Below, piece by piece: positions 34,397 to 45,169 of a DNA stretch of 64,000 nt (positions are counted from its first letter, which is position 1; every line of letters starts with the position of its first letter). Source of the DNA: Larix kaempferi (lineage: Eukaryota; Streptophyta; Pinopsida; Pinales; Pinaceae); contig BSBM01000321.1 in assembly GCA_027924585.1 (NCBI GenBank), forward strand, positions 1,377,001 through 1,441,000, in the 5' to 3' direction. A model generated the notes under the pieces. It ran no database searches, was not told the origin of the DNA, and saw only the letters and a list, made by a program, of their open reading frames with translations. The position numbers and the translations under genes are program-made.

Positions 34397-36284
34397 TGTT
34401 TGCACTGTGTTGGCAGCCCAGAAAATGGGTGAGCAAAAAAAATCCTTAGATGCGATGGCGAATTTATGTTTAGCATTTATTTCGGCATGGCCAGCTGTAA
34501 TTTATGGCGGATTTTTGGTGGTTTTATCAGTGTTCTCGCTTCATCCTCCTCTATCATATTCAGTTCTGTTTTATGGTGGATTGTTTGTGATTTTATCAAC
34601 ATTATCGCTTCAGCCTTCTCTATCATTTTCAGTTCTGTTGTTGTCTACTCGGTTTCGATGATATCTGCAGCTGTTGCTTTCCGCCGGTTTGAAGTCTCAT
34701 TGCTGGTTCGCTGGACCAAGTATGCCTTTGCATTTTTTTGTGCAATTTTTAAGTGAAAAGAAAAGACAGGGTTTAGGGTTTCAAGTGTAACAGGGCATGT
34801 TCATTGGTTTCTTCTAGTTAGGGTTTTTTTTATTTTGAAGACATGCTAAATGATTTCCTGCATCTGGGTTGAATTTTGCGTTTGCAAAGGAAACACGTTT
34901 GTAACTACTACTTTAATTAGATAAAAATTTCATTTCTTAATTAGTGAGGGTTATTCCTGGGAGAATTAACGAGTTTCATTTCTTGGTGGGTGAGGCTTTT
35001 TTCTGTGTTTTATTGGCATTGAACAGTAGCAAAAATCCTGCTTTAAATTCTGATGAGATTTTGTGTGGGTTTGTTGAATAAGTAGTTTGAACCCTGTTTC
35101 AATTTCTAGATTTGGAAAAAAAATTATCCTCCATTTCATCGAAGGTTTGAAGGTAGTCATTTTTTAATTTACAATGCATATTCTTGTGCTTACTGTCGCT
35201 TTCATCAAAAGCATATATGGAACCCTTTGTTGTCTTCAGGTTTTTAATGGCGTTCATGCGTTCAAATAATTGTTGTGTTTTTTCCCCTTAAATCAGCATG
35301 CGATAAAGCTATTTGTTGGTGTTGTTTGCTTAGGTTTTTTTTTTTTTTCGTCCATGCGGTTGTTCCTTGGTTGTCTTCAGTTGTAGATGACTGCTATCGG
35401 CATTGATGTTTAACCAAATAAGTTAATTAGGCCACCAATTAAGTTAACATGGACCATTTTTCAGCAAACGGAAGGAATTCAACTATGAAAAATTGGTCCA
35501 AAGGAGTAATGCATTGAAGCTCGACTAGGCCTTGGAAACAACATGTTTATGAAGATATGTCTTTGAAGAGGAGCCTCGCATAGGGGATAGCCATCTTTAG
35601 CATATGAACTTGGTCTCTAGTGGCTCTTACGACCTGGTTTTCTTTGTTTTTGATTAGTTTTCCTATAGAGTACTGGTGCTTGAATTTGACTTAGGTGGGG
35701 GTGGTTAAGGCATGCTCTTCCAATCTTAGCTCATCTTCATAGTGGGGAAACAATTTAAGACAATGATACAAGGTATGTCGGTATTATCCTCATAACATTG
35801 TTGAAAGTCATTTAGTATACTTACTTGAAGAATATAGATGGTTATGGTTTGAAATTGTCCAAGTTACGGTAAACTATTGTGGGACATTTGAAATTTCAAG
35901 CAAGAGTACCCATAATTGCTCTTATGAATCCATGAATCAAGAGTTTGTAGAAATCCCATAGGAGGTCGTTTCTAGCTGGGGTCTTTCAAGACATAGGAAT
36001 GGTCTAAATAATTGGCCTTGCACCTGCATTTGGAAGGAAATTCTTGCTAGTATGTATATATTCAGAGTCCATTTAGAACAACGCACCAGGGAAGCCATGA
36101 TGATACCCTTGAAACTGTTAGTTATGTTCATTGGGGAAACAATAATAAAAATATAATGAAACAACTAAGAATCATTATGGACAAGCATGAACATAATTTT
36201 CAAAGGGACATTTAGGAGATTAGAATATTCATTTAGAGAAATGGGGTTTTAATTAATTGTAACAGAACTTGAATATTTTTAGCT
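34397..36284. other. T-rich stretch with no assigned gene
   Basis: It contains AGGGTTT-type motifs (about 34769 and 34820), as often seen near plant 5' UTRs, and long T runs. The open frames at 34260-34756 are hydrophobic by composition only. Confidence 0.35.
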
Positions 36285-36287
36285 ACC

Positions 36288-36578
36288 TTGAAGACATATG
36301 AACTTGAGCATCAACAAACATCCCAACATGCCATGATGATGGATATTTTGGTAAAGCAAAAAAGACAAATTCGGGACTTGGAAGAAGAGTGCGCTAAGCT
36401 CAAGGCAATGATCTTTTCACTTAGCGAGGATTCCTCTTCTTTAGTAGATAATTTGAGCACCTTAGCTGGCTCAGTTCCCATCAAATGCAAAGAAGAAGAA
36501 ATGGTTCATCAACCTCATATCGAGCCATCCTTCATAATCGATTGGCACTATTGTAGCAGCAAGGATAAACTAGCTTGA
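36288..36578 (+). CDS. Unrecognised 96-residue coiled-coil protein or exon
   Basis: The frame MKTYELEHQQTSQHAMMMDI is followed by a heptad-like stretch (LVKQKRQIRDLEEECAKLKA) and a Ser-rich part (SLSEDSSSLVDNLSTLAGSV). It ends at a TGA at 36576-36578. A plausible splice acceptor (TATTTTTAG, ending about 36282) lies just before the ATG, so it may be a last exon. The codon pattern and amphipathic helix look real, but I do not recognise a family. Confidence 0.35.
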   Translation: MKTYELEHQQTSQHAMMMDILVKQKRQIRDLEEECAKLKAMIFSLSEDSSSLVDNLSTLAGSVPIKCKEEEMVHQPHIEPSFIIDWHYCSSKDKLA

Positions 36579-36916
36579 TTTCCTGGTATCGAGGGGTCTA
36601 TGTTTTCTTTTTCTTTCTGTAATGCTTAATTTTCTGTTTGTTTTGATTTGCTCTGTACTCCGAGATAAGGTGGTCATAATATCAAACCCTTTAGGAGGGT
36701 TTACTCAATATAGAAACAGGGGTTTTAATACTCACCATCAATACCCAATTTGCATATTTCCATTTGAGATTTTTTTTGGGTATTGTCATGAACGAAATTT
36801 TTACACAGACAAAAGTAACTCTATTGGGGCTTCGTTGGGGTATGATTTTCTTAGCGATAAAAAAGAGCTAATCTGTCAACCAATTTTTAATATACATACA
36901 TAAGTTCACTGGTATA

Positions 36917-36919
<3 letters not shown>

Positions 36920-36966
<47 letters not shown>
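36920..36966. repeat. TA dinucleotide microsatellite
   Basis: An uninterrupted TA run of about 47 bases. Confidence 0.95.
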
Positions 36967-36968
<2 letters not shown>

Positions 36969-37722
36969 GCTTTTGTGCAGATTATGGGAAATAATGCTTG
37001 TTTATCAACTGCATAGACCAATAGGTCCAGGAGGCATCTGCAATGATAAAACATTCTCTTTTACATCACTGCATTTTATACTTCAGAGTGTTTTTCAATG
37101 ATTTTGTTTTTGTTTTGAAGCTTTTTAGTATTCCCAAAAACTTTTAGCAGAATTTTCCTTGAGAACGTCTGGTTCTAATCTTCAGGACTGCATACGTAGT
37201 ATGATAGTTATCTGGTTCTCATCTTCACTATTCGACATATACCTTATATTTCCCTGTAAGCCATCCGAAATATTAAATGGGTTATTTATCGGGTAATTCA
37301 TAGCGAAATATATTAAAAATAACTCATTTTTAACCCATGTATGGACTGAGATGGCATATATAATTTAACCCTATATGACATATTTAAATTTTTAAACATC
37401 AATGTTAGGTCGACATATACCTTATATTGCACTGTAAGCTAATATACAAATTTAACTAACTGTATCTGACAGTAAACGGTTGCATTACAGAGAAGGGAAG
37501 TGTCAAACTTTCAATTATCCTTTTTAAATATATGCTAAGTTCTGGGCAACGTAAGTCCTTAGTTCCTTTCAACTGTAGTGTCGTCGGAGTCACATTCCCA
37601 TAGTAATTTATTTTGAGATTTGCAAGATATTTTTTGTGAAATGTAAATCTTGGTTCTCGTATAGAGTTATGCATAACATATCAACAGGTTGAGTGTGCTT
37701 GTGTTTTTTTGAGGCAGTCTGC

Positions 37723-37792
37723 AAAGACCTGAGGTTACTCATGTTTCTACATTTTCTAAAGACCTGAGGTTACTCATGTTTCTGCGTTTTGT
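37723..37792. repeat. Tandem duplication, 2 x 35 bp
   Basis: AAAGACCTGAGGTTACTCAT and the following 15 bases at 37723-37757 recur at 37758-37792 with about three changes. Confidence 0.85.
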
Positions 37793-39098
37793 AAATGTTG
37801 AAAGTTGAAGGAATTTCGTTTGATTCATAGATGGTTCAGTTTTGCAAGATACATTTTTCTGATCAAATTATTGAAATCTAAGTTCTGTGTATATGGCTGG
37901 AAGGACAAAACTTTTTCTGATCAAACAACTGGAATCTAACTTCTCTATATATGTTTGGAAGTACAAAACATTGTCTTTTTCTCTTATTAAGAATGGGAGG
38001 AAACCGTGTGCTTTTCATCCTTTTTGGAAGTACAGATTCATTTTCCTTTATTTAATTTTCTAAAACAAAAACCTGATTGTGTATGCTTGGGCCAATGACG
38101 ATGCTTTTTGTCTAACTTTAGTTATCAAATCCATGTTTCTTCAAGGTAAGAGGGTAGGAGAATATGTTTAGGGGACCTACTGTGGCCAATTTTCGGGGGA
38201 CAACAGAAGATGGGACATGAGTTCTCCCCTAAGATCTCATGGCGATGGCAAGATCCTAAGATCTTGCGTTCTCCCCTCAACCTCATGCTCCCAAGGGTCA
38301 AGGTAACCTTAGGATGGGATTTATCTCATGGGGGGAATACTTGGATATTCCTTAAAGTTAATTTATAGTGGAATAGATTAGAAAAGTCATCCTCCGGGAA
38401 AGTAGTAGTGTATCCCTTTGCAAATAGAGGAATGTTATAGAAAATAATTTCAAAGAACTTGAATATTGGAGAAAGATGATTCAAAACAATGATTACATAT
38501 TTAGGGTCTAATTTAGCCTTGCATTAGCAAGTGTTGATATTAGCCTTCAAATACTTTAATCTTGAACCCATGCCCCCACAAATTTAGAAGATATAAATAA
38601 ATAGTAATTTATTATCGTTGATTAAACATAAATAAACATAAGGCAATCCACAGATCTCATACCCTTCTCATTTACATTGATCAAAGTGAATAGATGAAGC
38701 TTTGAAGATTGGCTGATTATCAATTATCTAGCATCATGAAATGAATATGATACGTTACTGATGAAAATTGAAATCATCTGTTCTACTCTCATATAGAATT
38801 CAGAGTTTCTAGTAGGTAGTTTATTCATTTGTGTAATGTCTTTATCCCTTAACTATCTGCCATGCGACCTCAGTTTCAGTCCTTGCGACGGGGTGCTTGT
38901 TTGCTGAACTTTAGACTGTATTTAAATGTTTCAATATTTGTAGTTGTTCCTTCTACGAAAGTTATGGCTGATATGTTAGCTTCCAAAACCTCTAGAATAT
39001 GAGAGATTTTGGCCTTGTGTATTAAGGAATTGTTTATGAATAGGTGTAATAAATGTCGATAACTATTTGAAAAGTCTATTGCGGAGGTCATTGTTTAT

Positions 39099-40319
39099 TC
39101 AAAAGAAGCAAATAAAAAACCAATTTTTTTCTATTTTAATTTTTTTTGGCGGTATCAAGAGTGTGGGAGGATCCTTGGGTGCTACCATTGGATCATGAGT
39201 AAACTGCCTCATCAAGCTAAGCACAGAAGCATGATTGTATATAAATTTGGTGATGCTTCTTGCTGGATCAATGACATCCCTGATAAACTCAATCTTTCCC
39301 ATATCTTCAAAGATCAAGTCGATACAGTGTGCAGCAAAAGGGGTCCAAAACAAAGTAGGAGACCTATCCATAAGCATCCTGCGAGCTGCCACATAATTCG
39401 CAGCATTGTCCGATATTACTTGGACAACATGTTGCAGACCTATCTCCTGGATGAACCCATCCAACAACTGACATAGTAATGCTGCATCTTTGATATGTGC
39501 AGATGCATCCACGGATTTTATAAACATTATGCCCTTGGGACAATGAACCAAGAAATTGAGAAGGGTCCTACCCTTCGTATCAGTCCAACCATCTGACATC
39601 ACTGTGCATCTTGTGACCTCCCATGAACCTCGAAGCTCCTCCAACCTAGAAGTGCAATCAACCTTTTCATTATCAAGGATGGGCCCTCTCAGCTCCTCAT
39701 AAGTGGGGGGCTTATACACCGGCCCAACAATAGCAACAGCCTCAAACATAGGAACGTAGAATGGGTTCCTCGCAAAGTGGAATGGTATATCACTCCATAA
39801 AAGGCACCGACCCACAAGTTTGTCTGCTTCCTTTTTCTCATTTATCTTTTACATTGACCTTATACCTGGTTGTCCACCAGGCAAGGATCTCGGAACAAAG
39901 AAAGGAGATGTAGATGTAGGCATGGCAGAAGATGAGGATAAGGTCTCACTCCCCACTCCCCCTAAAGTGTGTCCGGTTGTCCCGGATCCTAATGACACTC
40001 TCATTCCAAGTTCTTGCCTGAAATCTTCCCTTTCATCTTTCTTCTTCCCAATAATTTCAATTACGAGTTTGGCCCTATGAATAATTTCAGGCGTGGAGTT
40101 TTTACAAATAACCAGATCATGCCCTAAAAGTTGTGCGAGGTGGTATTTGAGCCTACTTATACCCCCCGTCATCTCCTTCCCACACAAATTGCATTTTAGC
40201 CTTTGTCGATTATGTGGATCAATAGGATTTGCATACTCCCAGAATGGATCCAAAGTCTTCGGCATGTTTGTTGAAACTTTGAAGTTTGAACCTGCAACGT
40301 AAAAAATGTTTTTTAGCAT
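39099..40319 (-). pseudogene. hAT-family transposase, C-terminally truncated (copy 1)
   Basis: hAT transposases cut and paste DNA elements with 8-bp target duplications. Reading from about 40265 (MPKTLDPFWEYA) gives a BED zinc finger with CNLCGKE and a later His/Cys pair. A Ser/Gly-rich linker follows, then a TAA stop at about 39849. The same frame continues as KKEADKLVGRCLLWSDIPFH, DUF659-type sequence, SDGWTDTKG, VISDNAANYV and FWTPFAAHCIDLIFEDMGKI. Homology ends after SVLSLMRQFT, and the C-terminal dimerisation domain is missing. A splice acceptor (TTGCAG) lies just before the BED exon, so a 5' noncoding exon is likely. One stop and the missing end make it inactive. Confidence 0.85.
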
Positions 40320-41418
40320 ACTTTTATTGCAAAAAAATTAAAAATAGCAAATCAGACAAACAAGGAAAAATAAAAATTAATTTACATTTTAATTTTTGAT
40401 TGTGTTAAGTTGTTAACAGGGATACAAACTCTGATTTTTAGTAATTAATTGCTCATTTTATTGCAATTAATTAATAAAAATCAGAGTTCTATGATGTAAT
40501 TAATTAATAATTTAATTATGGAAATTAGTAATTGCTAATTGAGTTAGTAATTAACTCAAAATTAGCCTAATTCTGAGTTAGTAATTAGTAATTAGTAATT
40601 TAGTACTAGTATCAGTGTTAGACTGTTAGTAATTAATTTTTTTAATTAATTAATTGTAAACTATGTTAAAACTTAGGTTTTTTTTTTTTCAATTAAAAAA
40701 CTCGGTTCAGGCCCCAGGGCAGACTCGCAGAGTCATAGATGGGGAGTCGGGCACATTAAGGAAGAGGGGTAGAGTATCCCTAGTTCTAGATTCGATGGAG
40801 AAAATTTTAAAAATTAAAAAAAATTTAAAAAAAACAGTGAGCAATGCACATACCTTAACCATTGGAAGCTTGGAATCTGGATGATGACTGGCTCCTCCAC
40901 AGTCCACTCTCCTCCACATCTAACTCTCCTCCAACCAATGCCCTTTCTCCTCAACTGACGGCTCCTCCATAGTCCACTCTCCTCCACAAATTCCAAGCGG
41001 CAAGCAGCACAGCTCTCCACGAGCCCACAATCCGGCGGTGTCACACTGTCACAACTCACTCCCGAGTCCCACAGAGTTGGCACAGACCCTAGCTCTCAGC
41101 TCTCGGCGGCGGAGTCATGTTGACACTATCACGAATCACAACTCACTCCTAGTCTCCGACAAACCCTAGCTCTCAGCTCTCAGAGGTGTCACACTGCCTC
41201 CCACAGAGCCTAGCTCCCGGCGTGTTAAAAAAACCGAAAAAGGTGTTTCTGCACTTTAACGACCCCATGGGCGAAATTATCGACTTGTGATTTTTCCTTA
41301 AACATCACGATTTTATCGCCGAAAAATATCGTATAAAATATCGCAATGTTTGCCGATAATATCGTCGGGCAATACACATCGCGATATATCGCGATGTCGG
41401 CGATATTTGTAACGTTGG
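40320..41418 (-). mobile_element. 5' region and terminus of hAT copy 1
   Basis: Upstream of the transposase on the minus strand there are AT-rich sequence and then a CT-rich GC-richer block (40860-41220) with short repeats such as CTCCTCCACAGTCCACTCTC. CG-rich palindromic DNA follows (41290-41418), with many TATCG/CGATA motifs. Read on the minus strand, the outer edge is CAACGTTACAAATATCGCCG, which looks like an hAT terminal repeat. The opposite end was not found, in line with the truncated gene. Confidence 0.5.
41377..41396. repeat. Perfect 20-bp palindrome
   Basis: CATCGCGATATATCGCGATG is self-complementary without a loop and lies in the subterminal region of hAT copy 1. Confidence 0.95.
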
Positions 41419-41429
41419 TTTAAACTTTA

Positions 41430-41731
41430 TTTGATGTTCTTGTTGCTTTAGATGTTTAGAAAATTGAAAAGAAATGGACACGATTAATTTTTGATGTGTG
41501 ATGTCTAGCAATACCTCTTATGCATCTTATATATCAGTTTTCTTTCCATATGCATGTGGCAATGTGTTTATTTGATGTTCTTGTTTCTTTATATGTTTAG
41601 AAAATTGAAAAAAAATGATTTTTTTTTTTTTTAATTTTGCCGATGTTTGCTGACATTTTCGCCGATAAATCCGATAATTTCTTTTTGAACCCTCGGTAAT
41701 ATATTCGCCGACACGATATTTGTAACACTAG
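41430..41731 (-). repeat. Direct repeat and second hAT-like terminus
   Basis: TTTATTTGATGTTCTTGTT and the next 30 bases (about 41430-41480) recur at about 41571-41620. This is followed by another CG-rich stretch whose outer edge, read on the minus strand, is TAGTGTTACAAATATCG (41715-41731). It shares GTTACAAATATCG with the terminus at 41418. It is probably the end of a second, non-autonomous copy. Confidence 0.5.
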
Positions 41732-44320
41732 GTAGAATCCTTCTGCTGATGTCACCATAGTGAAGTGTTGGGTACCAAAATCGACAATAATTTCCAGGCC
41801 AATTTGTGGAACTACCCAATGCTATCACATGTGGTTTTGATTTGTTTGTTATACTGTTGGCAATTGCAAGAAAGATAGGAGGACCATGCTTCAATTTGTG
41901 TCATGTGCTGGGTGGAGGTTGTCACGGGTGGTTGACTGCTAAGTGAAAGAGCCATAGCTCGATTGTGGAAAAATCGTGTGGGCCGTTTGTCCTTGACCGA
42001 GGATGGATGCATTATTCTTGTGCCATTAAAGAGCACCTTTCATTCATTGCGTCGAGAGGTGCTTTCTACAGCCCAAGTGAGTGAGATGTGTTATATCTGT
42101 AACGGTGATGTGGCATATGTAGGCTCCAGAAAATAAATATATAAAAAAATTATAAAACAAGCACATAGCTGCTCCAAGATTAAATCGATAAAGGATTGAT
42201 TGAATGAAAGTGGAGGTAAACATGTGAAGCGTGAGGGTTGGGAGAAACTATTCACCATTCCAAATCACAGAGTAAGAACTTTACAGATTCATACACCGGG
42301 AGGGAGAGGTACCCCTATCTTGCACTTTGTTCCTCGGAGGCCATCGCCTCGGTTCACCCCATTGGCCGAGTTCGTGGTTGGTACTCTGAAGCATCTCGAC
42401 TTCTCATTTAGTGACCATTTCCCTGGAGTGCCTTCCCCCATTCAAATTCTCCCTTGATGCACCGAGTCATACTTTACCGCCTAGACAGGTACTGAACCAG
42501 TCCATCAGAGAGGATATCTACAGATTGTACATCCAGGTTACTTGGACTTCACCTTCGACGAGGTTAGGCTCAAAGATGTCCTTCTACCATGAGCACTTTT
42601 TGGATTTACAGGATGGCATCTTCGTATGACCCCCCGTACACATGCAGACATTGGATGCATGCACACAGGATTCCTTTGTAATATCCCAAACTGATATTTT
42701 TTCTTTTTTATGAAGTTTTGTTGCTTGCTAGTAGTATTTATGGTTTAGTATATGAAGGAAGTATGAATGTATGTACTGATCTAAGCATGCATGCAGATGC
42801 ATTAACCCAATAATCAGAAATGATATAAAATAGGGATAGAAGTTATGCATGTACTTACCATCAGATAGAGGAGTCGATGTACGTCAATATAAGACCAACA
42901 TGCAAAGATTGTACCGGATAACGAGCAAGATAATGAGTGCTTCTCCTCCAATAATGTGCCCTTGGTAAAAATGCGCCCTCTTCAATGGTAATTCTAAAGG
43001 ATGGAGAGTATACTGACGGAAGATGAATCCAGAAGGTGTGTATTGGGGTTATAATTCGCCTCTGAATGTAATAGAGATTGCATGCAGATCATGTAGTGAC
43101 TCCTGTTACCGGGCAAATTAGCAGGGCTAATTCCCAGCAAGCAAAAATAAGAACAGTGACCCAATGTCACCTCGGTTGCCGTTCTAACATCTTCGGAAGC
43201 AAAAAACCTCCAAGGAGAAGTATCCTTATGGAACCCTGTAAGACACTAGAACAACCAACAAGACTATATTCTATGCAATTTTATAGTTAGACCAGTGCTT
43301 GATGGAGTCAAGCTAAATTAATCAACCAATATTATTAAGTGCAAATTAGGCCAAGTATACTATCAAGTAATCACCACGGGATAATAACCAAGATAGAACA
43401 TTCAATGAAATTGTAAGGTCAATCCAATAACATCTTACATGTGAGATCATTCATTTACATTCATCATATAAAGTATAGTGAGTGGGTATTCATTAACAAG
43501 TTCGAATATTGGATAAATTAGATCAAAACTCTTAACATTTAATAGGTAACACTATCCAACACATCACCTAGCTCATTCAACGAAATGTAGATTCAATATA
43601 AGAACATCACGCATGAGATAGTGTCTTATAACAATCAATGATAGATAACAAGCTTGTATTATGACAATTAATGATATCACTTCAACCATTCACCAATGAA
43701 ACATAAGAACCAAGTCATCCACCAAATAAGTATCAAATGTAGTATCCAATATCGTCCAATAAGTATTCGTAAAATAGTCTAATGCATTCAGTGGTAAAAA
43801 ACCTTGTCAAACACTAACCTAACCAAAACAAGGTTAAAATGTACGTTAAAGAAAGTCTTCTTTATAGCTGCTGTAGGTGAATTTCCCAGTCACATTTACA
43901 TAGTAAAATACACAGAAATTTGATTTAGAATGTGTGCAAAAATCAGACCTATGAAATTAGCCTCATTTAGTCTTTGTCAAGCAGAGAACCAATCATAAAG
44001 TACATCAAGACTAACTCAAATGTGTTAGATACAAATAACTGAAATCACAAACCTAACTTACCTTCTGTTCTGTGTGTGTGGCAGCTGTTGAGGGATTGTG
44101 GGAAGAGCAGGAGCAGGATCTGCAATTTATTGCAGACCTGCAGCAAGATCAGAAAAAAGGAGAGACAGAAGTTGAAAGGAGGCTTAGAAAATGGAGAAGG
44201 GATGGAGGATGGAGTAGGGAAAAGGGAATAGGAAGGAAAGGGAGAAGGGGAGAGATGGTAGAGAAGGGGCAGTGAGGAAGATGAGCAGCAAAAGGAGAGC
44301 AAGGGTAGCAGACCCGGACT
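41732..44320. other. Repeat-type DNA with no accepted gene
   Basis: Two overlapping plus-strand frames at 42200-42629 (GTPILHFVPRRPSPRFTPLA; LGSKMSFYHEHFLDLQDG) look composition-biased and protein-like, but I cannot place them. TGTAATATCCC at 42677 resembles a gypsy LTR start. The rest is AT-rich. Confidence 0.3.
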
Positions 44321-44535
44321 GTGCGAGAGAAGGCTGCAGACTGTGGGAGAGGGCAGCAGGTTGAAAAAGAAAAAGGACCAGCGAGGAGATGGGATGGTAG
44401 AGCAAAGGTGTAGGCTACGAGATGAGGGGAGGCCGAAAATGCTGGTAGGTAGAACGAGGGTGGATGAGGAAGTATGAAGGAAATCGTAGGAGGGTCAAGT
44501 CTGCAATTTGGGGCAAAAATAGAAATTTAGGGTTT
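44321..44535. repeat. 215-bp direct repeat, copy 1
   Basis: The segment starts GTGCGAGAGAAGGCTGCAGA and ends AAATTTAGGGTTT. It recurs at 44955-45169 with about ten changes. Confidence 0.9.
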
Positions 44536-44954
44536 CTCCAAAGGCCTTTTTTCCTCCCTATTAATTGACTAGAAATTTTTTTTAAAAAGAAATGGAAATC
44601 TCCTAAACCCTTTCCATTTCCCCTCAAATAAAAAAATAAATAGTATATGAAATGAATAATTTATGTTCCCCTTTCATATTATCTCCTCATCCTTTTTCAA
44701 AAAATAAAATAATATTCCTCATCATTCCCTCACCCAAAAAGTAATTAATAAAAACCCTTGCCCTTTTCCATTCCCCATCATATATCAAAAGGTGGGCACC
44801 TTCCAACCTTGAATGAAAAATATGTATAAAAAGTATAGAGCAAAAGGGATCGTGAAAGGCCCATTTGAGTGGGGCCCATCTTCTGGATTGTAAAAATTAG
44901 GAAGTTATAGACTGCAGGTGGCTGGAATAAACAGGCGCACTTCATGGGAGAACA

Positions 44955-45169
44955 GTGGGAGAGAAGGCTGCAGACTGTGGGAGAGGGCAGCAGGCCGAAA
45001 AAGAAAAAGGACCAGCAAGGAAATGGGATGGTAGAGCGAAGGTGTAGGCTAGGAGATGAGGGGAGGCCGAAAATGCTGGTAGGTAGAACAAGGGTGGACG
45101 AGGAAGTATGAAGGAAATCGTAGGAGGGTCAAGTCTGCAATTTGGGGCAAAAATAGAAATTTAGGGTTT
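44955..45169. repeat. 215-bp direct repeat, copy 2
   Basis: It is the second copy of 44321-44535, offset by 634 bases, in the same orientation and with no reading frame. The high similarity points to a recent duplication. Confidence 0.9.

Larger units (their letters stand above)
36579..38875. other. Noncoding stretch with simple and tandem repeats
   Basis: It holds a TA microsatellite (36920-36966), a 35-bp tandem duplication (37723-37792) and a diverged 70-bp direct repeat around 37850-37980. The motif TCGACATATACCTTATATT recurs at about 37232 and 37411. No gene is seen. Confidence 0.5.

Noticed and set aside
34260-34756. Hydrophobic frames as a membrane protein
   Set aside because: The hydrophobicity comes from T-rich DNA. 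Overlapping frames show the same bias and there is no domain.
42200-42629. Two overlapping frames with protein-like composition
   Set aside because: They differ in frame, lack recognisable motifs and sit in repeat DNA. Kept only as a remark in the region note.
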